Origin: CAWCUZ01 sp963798795
GTDB taxonomy: Bacteria; Acidobacteriota; Vicinamibacteria; Vicinamibacterales; SCN-69-37
Length of the DNA stretch: 64,000 nt
Assembly (NCBI GenBank): GCA_963798795.1
Contig: CAWCUZ010000001.1
Coordinates: forward strand, 1,488,001 to 1,552,000
Direction: 5' to 3'
Positions 37,824 through 47,966 of the stretch are shown one piece after another. The notes beneath the pieces were generated by a model. It did no database searches. It saw only the letters and a list, made by a program, of their open reading frames with translations, and had not been told where the DNA came from. The stretch's first letter is position 1. Each line of letters begins with the position of its first letter. A program made the translations under genes and the position numbers.

Positions 37824-40446
37824 CCCAGCGCCCGGAGCCGTTCCTGCTCCTCGGCGGTCATCACCGCCCGGACGTTCGTCGCCTCCGACGGCACCGTCCA
37901 GAGAATCAGACCGGCCTCGAACGGCAGGCCGGAGAGCTGCTGTCGACGCGTGGCCGGCACGACTCCGGGCAGCACCAGGTGCGTGACGGCTGTCGATCCC
38001 GGAACCCGCAGGTCCAGCTGGATCTCATCGTGCGGCGTGGACTCGACGCTCACCAGGTGCGGCTCGGACCCGAATCGCACGGTGCGCCAGCCTCCCGTGA
38101 GCGGGGGCCAGCCGGCCACGGGGATGAATTCGAATCCATAGAGCTTGTGCGCCACCGCCGCAGGCGCGGACACCCGCAGATCGAGTGTGCGTCCGGCCAG
38201 CCCTGTGAACGTCGCGTGCAGACCGGGAAGGGCCGCGATCGTCTCGCGCGCATAGGACTCGAGTGCCGGCGGAACCGTCCCGCCGGACGCGAGCAGGTCG
38301 TGCGCCTCGAGCGGATCGCCGCGCACGTCGAACAGCTCCGTGAGCCCGAAGTTCGGCTGTTCCAGCGCGGCGCGCGACAGGTACTGATACCGGTCGTCGA
38401 GATGCCACACGAATCCGTTTCCTGGCGTGAACGCGAAGAACCGCTGCGGCGGCTCGGACCGGCCGCGCATCAGCGGCAGGAGCGACCGTCCATCCATCGG
38501 ACCGGCGGCGGGCACCCGGAGCAGGGCCAGAACGGTCGGGGCCAGATCGATAGAGCTGACGTGGCGATCGATGCGCTGCCCGGCGGGCACGCGGCCCGGC
38601 GACCAGAACACCAGCGGCACACGCAGGTTCTCGTCGTACAGCAATCCGTGCTCGACCAGGTGGTGCTCGAAGAACGCCTCTCCGTGATCGGCCGTGACGA
38701 CCACGACGGTGTCGTCGAGCCGCCCCCTGGCGGCCAGCCAGTCGAACAGCCCCGCCAGCTGGCCGTCGAGGCGCTCGATCTCCTGGTCGTACCGCTTCTC
38801 GGCCACTGACAGGACGCGCCGTGCGGTTGCCGCGTCGCCGACCGGATGGGTCTCGGTATCGCTCAGCACCCCGACCTTCACCCAGTCACCCAGCTGCGAC
38901 TCGGGGATCGCCCGCTCACCGCGCACGTGCCGGAGCTCGATCGCGCCCCAGGGATCCCGCCCGGCCTCCAGGCCGTGCTCGAGATATGGACCGTGCGCCT
39001 CGTAGGTATGCAGGAACAGGAAGAACGGCGAACCCTGGCTGGCCTGCAACCACCGCTCGGCTTGCGCGACCACGATCTCCACGTCGGTGCGGGCGCCAAC
39101 GGGAGACCGATAGAGAGTGTCCTCACGGAAGAACGACTCGAATCCTCGATCGAACCCTCGTCCTTCGGTGAGCAGCACGCCGCCGGTCACGGCCGCCGTC
39201 CGATACCCCTGGGCGTGCAGAGCCTGGGCGAGCGTCGGCGTGTCCGCGATCGCCTGGTCGCGCAGCACGAAGCTGCGATCCGTCGGCAGGCGGCCCGTGA
39301 GCATCGACGTGTGCGACACGTGCGTGACGCTGCTGTTGGCGAAGGCCGCCGTGAACGCCGTCCCTTCACGTGCGAGCCGATCGAGGAACGGCGTGGCGGT
39401 CGGCCCCCGGCCGTCGAGCGTGAGGTGCCGGGCGCCGACGGTGTCGAGCGAGATCAGGATGACATTGGGCGACCGGCTGCGCTGCTGTGAAACGACGCGG
39501 GGATTCGAGCAGTACACGATCGGGCCGGCCGCCCCGTCGGTACGTGATTCGCCGCCGTCATCGGTCAGCTCGAACGTCACCGTCGTGCGCCGGGCGGACC
39601 AGTCGGCCGGCAGCGGAATCGAGACGTCCTGCCAGTCCATCGCCGTGCCGGGCTTCAGCGTGCGCTCGAACACCACCGTGCGGGTTCCGCCGCCGCTGAG
39701 CACGGCTCGCACGGTCACCGGCACATCCAGCGCCGCCGGGGGCGCAAGGCCGAATTCGAGGACGGGCGCGACGGGCAGCCGCGCGGCACGCGCGAATGGC
39801 GCGCCAGCCCCGAGCGCCACGGCCTCGCGAGTCTCGCGCCCGGCGCGGATCTTTCCCGCCGTGCCGGCCGGCGGCGGCCCCGTCCGCCGCAACGCGATCG
39901 ACTGGATCACGACCGGATGCGCCGAGTCGATCGGATCGACGCGGTACAGTACGGCCCGGCGGCCGAATCGAGATCCGGCGTCAGGTCGAACTGGTAGTCG
40001 GCCGGGACCGGCCGGCCGACAATCGGCAGCCGTTGCTTGCGGGCTTCGTCGAACGGCTCGCCCGCCCGCGACCAGAACAGCTCGATGAAACCCTCGGCGT
40101 CCGACTGCATCGAGACGTTCACCACGTTGAACTGCATGCCCTCTCCGGTCACGACGATGAGCGGATCGGACCCGGAGTGGATCTCCAGGCCGGCCGGCGT
40201 CGACGTGTAGGTCATGCCGCCTAGCAGCAGTCCATGCATGTCCGCGGACGCGCGAAAGTCGATGACCCGCTCGGCAACCGCGGGGCGCGCGTCCGCCAGC
40301 AGCCGCTCCGAGAACATGTCGGAGAGAAGCGAGACGCCGGCTGACGGATCCCCGGCCTGTCGCGTCCACCACAGCGCGCCGGCCGCCGCCGCAACCAGGA
40401 CCGTGGCGGCGCTGATGAAGCGCCAGAGGGGCGTGCGGGTCTTCAT
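37811..40446 (-). CDS. Membrane-anchored sulfatase-like (alkaline phosphatase superfamily) protein, one frame shift, formylglycine motif not found
   Basis: ATG 40446 opens an N-terminal anchor (ISAATVLVAAAAGALWW). An extra N-terminal beta domain of about 260 residues follows, in which the frame changes near 39957 (one base missing; DLDSAAG continues as RAVLYRVDPIDSAH). The catalytic domain starts PNVILISLDTVGARHLTLDG with the first metal Asp, has VVVTADHGEAFFEH (metal Asp/His), and ends RLRALGYIR. Where sulfatases have C/S-x-P-x-R it reads NSSVTHVSHTSMLTG, so the formylglycine signature is missing. A Ser or Thr there could instead be a nucleophile, as in phosphoethanolamine or phosphoglycerol transferases. 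It converges on the fusion glycosyltransferase (13-nt overlap) and follows the methyltransferase by 35 nt. About 878 residues when restored. Confidence 0.8.
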
Positions 40447-40481
40447 GGGTGTGGCAGTCGCGTCACGATCGGGCCGCATCC

Positions 40482-41249
40482 TCAGAGAAACGGCAGCATC
40501 TCCGTCCCGAAGAAGCGCGGGACGTATCGGGACCCCTCGTTCTCCTTCAGGCGGTGCTGCGTCTCGCGACAGTACGAAAGATCCGGATGGTCGGCGACGA
40601 ACCGTTTCGCGTGGGCCAGCCAGCCGGCGTGGTCCGCGGGCGGGCAGAGAAAGAGCTTGTTGTAGCAGTGGGCGAAGGCGACGAGCCGACCCCGGTTCGC
40701 GTTCGCGAAGAACCGGCACGTGCCCTCGATCGCCCCGGGCGTCGAGAAATTGAAGGCGTCGTCGACCGCCGCGATGCCGCCGGGGGCGAGAAGGTCGGCC
40801 GCCAGGCCGAGATCATGAAAGAGGTTCTCGGGTTCGTGGCCGGCGTCCACGCTCAGAAACGCGGCAGCCCCACCCAGGCGCGAGGCGACATCGGCGGCCG
40901 TGAGGCCGAGCGTGTCCGCCTGGACCATCGTCAGGCGACGCGACTCCCCGCAGGCTTCGGCCACCGCGTCGACAATCGCCTGGCGCGCCTCGTCGAGCGC
41001 CGGCCCCGGCGCGACGTCGGGGAACAAGTCGACGCCAAGCACCGGTCGAGGACTCGACACCGTCGCGCGGTACAGCAGCGCCAGATACTTCCCGCGGAAG
41101 ACGCCCAGCTCGGCAATCCCGCCCTCGACGCCCCGCCGCGCCTGTTCGGCGATCAACGAAATCGTGAAGTGTCCCGCCGGCGTCGCCAGCCAGCCCGGGA
41201 TGCGGGACAGCGCGCGGTCGGCGAACTCGAAGTACTCGGCGTCGGTCAT
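40482..41249 (-). CDS. Class I SAM-dependent methyltransferase (TylF/Methyltransf_24-like)
   Basis: The 255-residue protein shows GGIAELGVFRGKYLALL (SAM motif I, E-x-G-x-x-x-G), LGVDLFPD, FLSVDAGHEPENLFHDL and LLAPGGIAAVDDAF (motif IV/post-II Asp pair). This is the pattern of TylF/macrocin O-methyltransferase-like and Cmc-type sugar or small-molecule O-methyltransferases. ATG 41249 is preferred over the in-frame start at 41312, which only adds a basic lead. It precedes the sulfatase-like gene on the same strand and probably modifies a sugar. Confidence 0.75.
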   Translation of the reverse strand: MTDAEYFEFADRALSRIPGWLATPAGHFTISLIAEQARRGVEGGIAELGVFRGKYLALLYRATVSSPRPVLGVDLFPDVAPGPALDEARQAIVDAVAEACGESRRLTMVQADTLGLTAADVASRLGGAAAFLSVDAGHEPENLFHDLGLAADLLAPGGIAAVDDAFNFSTPGAIEGTCRFFANANRGRLVAFAHCYNKLFLCPPADHAGWLAHAKRFVADHPDLSYCRETQHRLKENEGSRYVPRFFGTEMLPFL

Positions 41250-41386
41250 CGCCCGCCCGATTCTACCAACCGGACGCGCCGCCTTTCGCCGGTGGATTCC
41301 TGTACGATGCAATCATCGCACCCGACGTCTCGTCACCCCCGGACGGCGGCCGCCCGCACGACCCGCCGACGCCGCTGCGCCACGCG

Positions 41387-42256
41387 GTGGTCGTCGATCC
41401 CGCGCTCGCCGATCGTCTCTATGCCCGATCGCAGGCGTCGCGCTGGCACCTCGCACCGGCGCGGTTCGCCGGCGCGCTCGCCGCCAGCGCCACGCACGCT
41501 TTTACGGGACGTCCGCCCCACGCCGACGACCTGCGGCGGTATCTCGAGGGACTGCACCTCGACGACCTCGCGCTGGCGTGCGCCTGCGCCGACGGCGTGG
41601 AGGACGCCTGGGAACATTTCGTCCGCGAGCACCGGCCCGCCCTCTACCGCGCGGCCGACGCCCTCGCGCCCGATGGCAGCGCCCGCGAGCTGGCCGATTC
41701 GCTGTACGCCGACCTGTTCGGACTCCGGGACGACCAGGCCGGCGAACGGCGATCGCTCTTCCGCTACTTCCATGGCCGCAGCCGGCTGAGCACCTGGCTC
41801 CGAGCCGTGTTGTCGCAGCGTCACGTCGACCGTATCCGGGCGATCCGCCGGACCGACCCGCTGCCCGACGACGAGTCGTCCCGCCCCATCGGGGCTTCCC
41901 CGGCCCCTGCCGAGCCGGGGCGGACGCGGTATGCGGCCGCGATGCAGGCCGCGCTGGCCGCGGCCCTGGCCGGCCTGGCGCCGCGCGACCGCCTGCGGCT
42001 GGCCTGCTACTACGCCCGCGAGCTCACGCTCGCCCAGACCGGGCGCGTCCTGGGCGAGCACGAAGCGACGGTCTCGCGCCATCTGGCTCGCACTCGCAAG
42101 GCGCTCCGAATCGACCTCGAACGGCGCCTCCGGGAGGACGCGGGCCTCTCCGAGGCGGACGTGGCGGCCTGCGTCGCGTCGATGAGCGAGGATGCCGGCC
42201 CGCTGGATCTGCGGCCGATGCTGGGCGGCGGGCCGGACCGCAAGGAATCGGCGTGA
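41387..42256 (+). CDS. ECF-like RNA polymerase sigma factor
   Basis: The 289-residue protein has a divergent sigma region 2 (AWEHFVREHRPALYRAADAL, LFRYFHGRSRLSTWLRAVLS, HVDRIRAIRR) and a good region 4 helix-turn-helix (LAPRDRLRLACYYARELTLA, GRVLGEHEATVSRHLARTRK). It is longer than a usual ECF sigma (about 190) because of an N-terminal extension of about 85 residues and a C-terminal tail. GTG 41387 is the only sensible start in frame. The next gene, 25 bp on, is a zinc-finger anti-sigma factor, the usual pair. Confidence 0.8.
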   Translation: MVVDPALADRLYARSQASRWHLAPARFAGALAASATHAFTGRPPHADDLRRYLEGLHLDDLALACACADGVEDAWEHFVREHRPALYRAADALAPDGSARELADSLYADLFGLRDDQAGERRSLFRYFHGRSRLSTWLRAVLSQRHVDRIRAIRRTDPLPDDESSRPIGASPAPAEPGRTRYAAAMQAALAAALAGLAPRDRLRLACYYARELTLAQTGRVLGEHEATVSRHLARTRKALRIDLERRLREDAGLSEADVAACVASMSEDAGPLDLRPMLGGGPDRKESA

Positions 42257-42281
42257 GATCGTTCTCAGTGGGAGAAGGCCT

Positions 42282-43311
42282 GTGACCACGAAGAGGACCC
42301 GCGACGGCGTGTCGGATCGGATCCTGCGGGACGCCCTGCGCGCCTCTGATGGCGCGCCGGCCAGCGCGTGTCTGGACGCCGAAACCGCCGCGGCCTGGCT
42401 CGACGGCGGCCTGGCGGGCACGGCGCGGCAAGTGGCCGAAGCGCACGTGGCGTCCTGCGCGCGGTGTCAGATGCTGCTGGCAGGCACGGTACAGTCCGAC
42501 GTCGCCGCACCGGGCCGTACCGCCGAGCGCCACCAGCGGTTTGGGATGGCGTGGCTGATCCCCGCCGCCGGTGTCGCGGCCGTGATCACGATCGCGCTGA
42601 TCATCCCGCGCGAACGCGCCCGGCCGGCCATCGGTAGCCGGATCGTATCGGCTCCCGCGTCCAGGGACGCCGCCGCGAACCGATCGGCCGCGAACGAGGC
42701 GGCGCCGACGCCCCTCACGGCAGCACCGCCTGTCGAGCCCCGGAACGAGCCGCAAAAGAAGACGGCCGGCGCCGCCGGGGCAGTGGATGCGATTGCCGCA
42801 CAGGGCGCCGCGGCCGCACGGTCCGCGGCCGCCACCGCCGCCTCGCCTCCCCCGCCTGCTCCTGAGGCCAAGGCCGCTCAGGAAATCGGCGCCGGTCGAT
42901 TGCAGGCCTTGCGCCAGGCCGACGAAGCCGTCCGTGTTGAAATCCGAACGCCGGACGCCTCCGTGCGCTGGCGCCTCACCGGCTCGCGCGTCGAACGATT
43001 CGGCCGACGGGGGCGCGAGCTGGGCTGCGGTTGCCACCGGATCCGATGCTTCGCTCGCGGCCGGGTCCGCGCCGGCACCCTCCGTGTGCTGGCTGGTCGG
43101 CGCGGCCGGCACCGTCCTCCGCACCGCGGACGGCCACACGTTCGAGCGGGTGTCGTTCCCCGTGGCGACAAAACTGTCGGCGGTCACCGCGATTGACGCC
43201 GACCGCGCCACCGTGACCACCGCGGACGGACGCGTCTTCACCACGACCGACGGCGGCCGCACCTGGCAGCCGGGCGGCGGCCTGCAAGGTTTTTCGGCGG
43301 CTCCGTTCTAA
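42282..43311 (+). CDS. Anti-sigma factor: zinc finger, one membrane helix, periplasmic YCF48-like repeats; one frame shift
   Basis: GTG 42282 has GGAGAAGG upstream. His55, Cys59 and Cys62 (AHVASCARC) form the H-x3-C-x2-C zinc anti-sigma motif in the cytoplasm. Residues 89-108 are a membrane helix (MAWLIPAAGVAAVITIALII). A long Ala/Pro linker follows, then a beta-propeller-like region: SADGGASWAAV, CWLVGAAGTVLRTADGHTFE, TADGRVFTTTDGGRTWQPGG, the 'G..G.il.T.DGG.tW' signature of YCF48/BNR repeats. An extra T near 42999 breaks the frame; restored length is about 342 residues. It should hold the sigma factor inactive until the outer domain senses something. Confidence 0.8.
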
Positions 43312-43375
43312 GGACAGCGGCCCGTTCCACCGGCAGTCGGCGGAAGCGGGTGCGCATTCGAAAGGAGCCGCTGTC

Positions 43376-44845
43376 ATGGCCGTTCGCACCGGAGTTCTCC
43401 CCGCCGCGCTCGTCGCGGCGCTCCTCGTCGCCCCCTCGATTCGCCGTTCGCCGGTCGATGGCGGCGCCTCCGCGGCGCCGCAGGGTCCGTCGACCACCAC
43501 CGCCGACGACCAGACGGAGCTGTCGGTCACCGTCTACAACTCGGATATCGCGCTCGTGCGCGATGTGCGTCGCCTGCAACTCGCACGCGGCATGTCGGAT
43601 CTGCATTTCATGGACATCGCGGCCACCGTCAATCCGGCCACCGTGCACTTCCGATCGCTCACCGAGCCGTCGGCCGTGAGCGTGCTCGAGCAGAACTACG
43701 AATACGACCTGCTCGAGCCGGACAAGCTGCTGCGCAAGTACGTCGGGCGCGACGTGACGCTGGTGCGCACGCGCGCCGACGGGTCCGGTCGCGAAGACAC
43801 GGTGACGGCGCGCCTGCTCAGCTACAACAACGCGCCGGTCTGGCGGATCGGCGGCGAGATCGTGACGGGGATGCACGCTGACTCGATCCGGTTCCCGGAG
43901 CTGCCGGGCAACCTGTACTCGCGCCCGACGCTCATCTGGACGCTGGAAAACGCCGGCGGCACGGCCCACCAGGTGGAGGCGTCGTATCTCGCGAGCCAGC
44001 TCGCCTGGAACGCCGACTACGTGCTGACCGTGTCGCGTGACGACAAGGCGGCCGACCTCGACGGCTGGGTCACGCTCAAGAACGGCAGCGGCACGTCATT
44101 CCAGAACGCCACGCTGCAGCTCGTCGCTGGCGACCTCAACCGCGTACGGCAGGCGATCGGCCGGATGGCCGTGAACGAGATGAAGGCGGTCGATGCGGCG
44201 GCGCCCGCGGCGATGGCGCAGGAGTCGTTCTCCGAGTACCACCTCTACACGCTCGGCCGCAAGACCTCGATCAACAACGCCGAGACCAAGCAGGTGAGCA
44301 TGCTCGGCGCGACCGGCGTGCCGGTGACCAAGCGCTACGTCGTGGACGGCCAGGCGTTCTACTACCGCAACGCGATGCACCCGGGCTCGCCGCTCAAAGA
44401 CGACGTGGCGGTGTACTACCAGTTCAAGAACGAGGCCCGCGGCGGCCTGGGGATGCCGATGCCGGCCGGCGTGGTGCGCGTCTACCAGGCCGACTCGCGC
44501 GGCGGCGTGCAGTTCGTCGGCGAGGACCGCATCGACCACACGCCGAAGGACGAGACGCTGAACCTCAAGATCGGCAACGCCTTCGACGTCGTCTGCGAGC
44601 GCAAGCAGACCGATTTCGAGCGGATCGCGTCGAACGTCTACGACGTCGAGTACGAAGTCACGCTGCGTAACCACAAGACGACGCCGATCACGGTCGAGGT
44701 GAACGAGCCGGTCGGCGGCACCTGGCGGATGCTGCAGAACTCGCATCCCTGGACGAAGACCGCCGCGTGGGCCGCGCAGTTCACGGTCCCCGTCGCGGCC
44801 GACGGCACGGCCGTGCTGAAGTACCGCGTGCGGGTGACGTACTGA
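43376..44845 (+). CDS. Secreted DUF4139-type protein
   Basis: The 489-residue protein has a signal-like start (LPAALVAALLVAPS) and GGAG 9 nt before ATG 43376. It opens LSVTVYNSDIALVRDVRRLQ, runs through long beta-sheet stretches (DVTLVRTRADGSGREDTVTA, PTLIWTLENAGGTAHQVEAS, ASQLAWNADYVLTVS), and ends EYEVTLRNHKTTPITVEVNE and KYRVRVTY. This is the DUF4139 pattern of an extracytoplasmic beta-sandwich protein. Biochemical function is unknown. It follows the anti-sigma gene by 64 bp and may be part of its regulon. Confidence 0.8.
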   Translation: MAVRTGVLPAALVAALLVAPSIRRSPVDGGASAAPQGPSTTTADDQTELSVTVYNSDIALVRDVRRLQLARGMSDLHFMDIAATVNPATVHFRSLTEPSAVSVLEQNYEYDLLEPDKLLRKYVGRDVTLVRTRADGSGREDTVTARLLSYNNAPVWRIGGEIVTGMHADSIRFPELPGNLYSRPTLIWTLENAGGTAHQVEASYLASQLAWNADYVLTVSRDDKAADLDGWVTLKNGSGTSFQNATLQLVAGDLNRVRQAIGRMAVNEMKAVDAAAPAAMAQESFSEYHLYTLGRKTSINNAETKQVSMLGATGVPVTKRYVVDGQAFYYRNAMHPGSPLKDDVAVYYQFKNEARGGLGMPMPAGVVRVYQADSRGGVQFVGEDRIDHTPKDETLNLKIGNAFDVVCERKQTDFERIASNVYDVEYEVTLRNHKTTPITVEVNEPVGGTWRMLQNSHPWTKTAAWAAQFTVPVAADGTAVLKYRVRVTY

Positions 44846-44965
44846 CGCCGCGCGCCGTGTGACAAACCCGGCACCGGCCGCGCGTGTTCAAGACCCCCGT
44901 TGACTCGCTTCATGGTGGCCCCTGGTCTGGACACGCGCGTTTGGTGCCAGGTTTGGACGCGGCGC

Positions 44966-44971
44966 TATACT
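44966..44971 (+). promoter_or_regulatory. -10-like TATACT before the large secreted protein gene
   Basis: TATACT in the context GGCGCTATACT ends 11 nt before ATG 44983, which predicts a leader of only a few bases. TTGGTG 19 bp upstream is a weak -35 candidate. No Shine-Dalgarno is seen. Confidence 0.4.
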
Positions 44972-44982
44972 CGCGCGTACCG

Positions 44983-47966
44983 ATGAAACACGCGCTTGCC
45001 CTCGGTGCCGTCTGTGTGCTTGTCCCGCTCGCCCTCGCCTCGGGCTTGGCCGCGCGTCAGTCACCTGGCCCACCCGCCGCCGCCGCGGCGGCCGTCATCG
45101 AACAGGGCGACTTCCGGTTCGGCTACGACGCCCGCGGTGTGTCGGCACTGGCCAATCCGCACGATCCCTTCGGCGCGACCATCATGCCGGCCGCCGGCGG
45201 GCGCGGCGGACGGGGCCGGGGCGCCGCGCCGACCGGACCGCCGGTTCTGCAGCTGACCGTCGCCTATCGAACGACCCCGGCCGGCAACTGGACCGACGTG
45301 CCGCGCGGAACCGACATGCGCGCCGATCCCGCGGCAGGCAGCGTCACCTATTCGAGCGCCGGGGGCCCGCTGAAGGTCGTCGAGACCTACCGCACGGACG
45401 GCCATGCGCTCGACTGGACGATCGACCTGTCCACCACGGGCGGCACGCCCGTGACGATCGGCGACCTCGCCGTCGGCATGCCGATCGTCGGGCCCAGCGG
45501 CAGCACGCCCGCGCAGATCTTCGAGCGCGGGTTCCTGTCACACCAGTTCATCTCCGGTCACGGATCGTTCGTCTACTTCGTTCGCGCGTCCGGGGCGCCG
45601 CCGTTCCTGCTGCTCACGGTCCGGCCCGGCACGCCGCTCGAGTACTTCACGGCCGGCGGCCGCGGCGGCGGCCAGTGGTTCGTCCACTCGCTGCGAACGG
45701 GCGGCGGCGAAACGCGCGGCACCTGGCGTCAGCCCCACACCGCGCTGGAGCTGGCCGCGTCGGGGCGGCCCGGCAGCAGCGCGCACTACGGCTTCCGGCT
45801 GCAATGGGCGCAGAGCTACGACGAACTGCGCGACCTGCTCGTCCGGGACGGCCTGTTCGACGTCCGCGTCGTGCCGGGGATGACGGTGCCCACCGACCTG
45901 ACCGCCCGCTTCTCGCTGCGCACCGCTGCCCGGGTCGAAGGCATCGAGGCCGAATTCCCGATCGAGACGACCCTCCGTCCGCTCGCGGCGCCGGACGTGC
46001 CGGCCGCGGCCGACACGCGCGTCTATGAGGTGGCGTTCCGCAAGCTCGGTGAGAACCTGCTCACCATCCGTCACGACGGCGGCCGCAAGACGTATCTCGA
46101 GTTCTTCGTCACCGAGCCGCTCGAGACGCTCATCAAGAAGCGCGCCGCCTTCCTGGTGAACACCCAGCAGATTCGCGACCCGAGCAAGTGGTGGGACGGC
46201 GTCTACGCGCCCTGGGACATGCGGGCGAAAACGGTACGGACGATCGACGACCCGGACATTTTCCTCGACCGGATGGTGTACGCCCTCACCTGCGACGACC
46301 CGGGGCTCTCCAAAGCGCCGTACCTGGCCGAGAAGAACGTCACCTACCCGGCCCCCGGGGAGATCCGGTCGCTCGAGTACTACATCGAGCACTTCGTCTG
46401 GGGCGGCCTCCAGCGGAAGGACGACGAGCGGCCGTATCCGTACGGCGTGTACGGGACGCCCAACTGGTTCGTCAATCGGGACCCGGCGCGGCGGAAAGAC
46501 TACGCGGACCACCTCGCCAACAACGCGACGGCCCTGCGCGATCTGGACAAGGCACACGTGTGGCGGTCCTACGACTATCCGCACGTGATCATGCTGTACT
46601 TCCACATGTATCAGATCGCGAAGCGCTATCCGACGCTTTCGACGTATCTCGATGCGGCCGGCTATCTCGACCGCGCGTGGGAAACCGCGCGCGCGTTCTA
46701 TACGTACCCGTACGAAATCTACCCGTCCTACTACGAGACGTACAAATGGGGGCTGTACAACGAGCTCGTCGTGCTCGACCTGATTGACGCGCTCGAACGC
46801 GAGGGCTTCCCGCAGCAGGCCGCGTGGCTGCGCGGCGAATGGGAGAAGAAGGTCAAGTACCTTCGTCTACGACGACCAGTACCCGTTCCGGTCCGAGTAC
46901 ACGTTCGATCGGACCGCTTTCGAGTCGACCTATGCGTTCGCGAAGTACGGCGCCACCCACGACATGCCGCCCGACCGGAATCTCTGGTACGACGTCAAGC
47001 TCGACACGTGGTACTCGCACCCGTCCGTGCGGCGCGAGGACTCCCGCGCGTTCATGGACCGCCAGCTCGCGTCGGGCCTCGTCGTGCGCGGCTGGCTCAA
47101 TCCGGCCTACGACACGCTCGGCAGCGACGCGGGCATGAGCTACATGGCCGCCATGGGCGGCTCGGGCGTCCTCGACTACGGCCTTGATTTCGCCCCACGG
47201 CCGTTCGACTGGCTGCAGCTCGGCTACGCCTCGTATCTGAGCTCCTGGGCCCTCATGAACACCGGAACGCCGGCGTCGAACTACGGTTTCTGGTATCCCG
47301 GCCCCGAGAACGACGGCGCGGCCGGCTGGCAGTTCATGTCGGCCAAGGTCGGCAGCGCCTGGATGGGATCGAGCTATCCGGGCGGCGTGATGGTGCCGCG
47401 CGGACCGTGGTGGTACGACGGCGAAATCGACCTCGGCTTCGGCGGCGCCCTCCGGATGGCCGCCACCATCGTCTCGCGCGATCCGACCTTCGGCTGGATC
47501 GCCTACGGCGGCACGCTCACGCGGGACGGCGAGACGCTTGCCGTCGTGCCGCGCGACGGTCTGCGCCGCCGCTTCGACGTCGTCATTCCGGACCCGGCGC
47601 TGCCCTTCCCCGACGACATGCGCCGCGTGAAGGTCGAGCTCGACCGCGACGGCTTCGCCGCCGGCGGCCGCATCACGATGAGCGCCTCCGCCGAGCGGAT
47701 CGCGTTCGCGATCGAGAACCGCACTGGCGACGCCCACCACACGGCCGTGCGCCTGTCATTTCCGGCGGGCATCGCGTACGAGCTGCGCCAGGACGGCGTG
47801 GCGGTGCCGCTGGCGCAGACCGGCGACTGGGACTACCCCTGGCGGGCCGATCTGGCCCTGACTGGCGCCGCCACGGCGCTTGAACTGACCGCCGTCCGGA
47901 AGTGGAGATCCGGCCGCGCGCCCGGCGTCGAGCCTCTTCCGGGTCAGGCCGTCCGAAAGCCGATGA
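44983..47966 (+). CDS. Very large secreted glycan-associated protein (DUF5695-like), two frame breaks
   Basis: A signal peptide (ALALGAVCVLVPLALASGLA) precedes an N-terminal beta-sandwich (IEQGDFRFGYDARGVSALAN) interrupted by an Arg/Gly-rich tract (GGRGGRGRGAAP). A helical toroid-like domain follows near residues 390-640 (WWDGVYAPWDMRAKTV, VWGGLQRKDDERPYPYGVYG, YEIYPSYYETYKWGLYNELV), then a second beta domain (LGFGGALRMAATIVSRDPTF). This is the layout of unstudied glycoside-hydrolase-like families, and I think it is DUF5695-like. An extra C near 46861 shifts the frame (KVKY, then FVYDDQYPFRSEY). A second indel between about 47890 and 47960 is inferred: it would close the gene at TGA 47964-47966, overlapping the serA ATG. 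About 990 residues. Confidence 0.65.

Noticed and set aside
37811..40446. Ordinary arylsulfatase
   Set aside because: The C/S-x-P-x-R modification site is not present at the expected position, so I use 'sulfatase-like' only.
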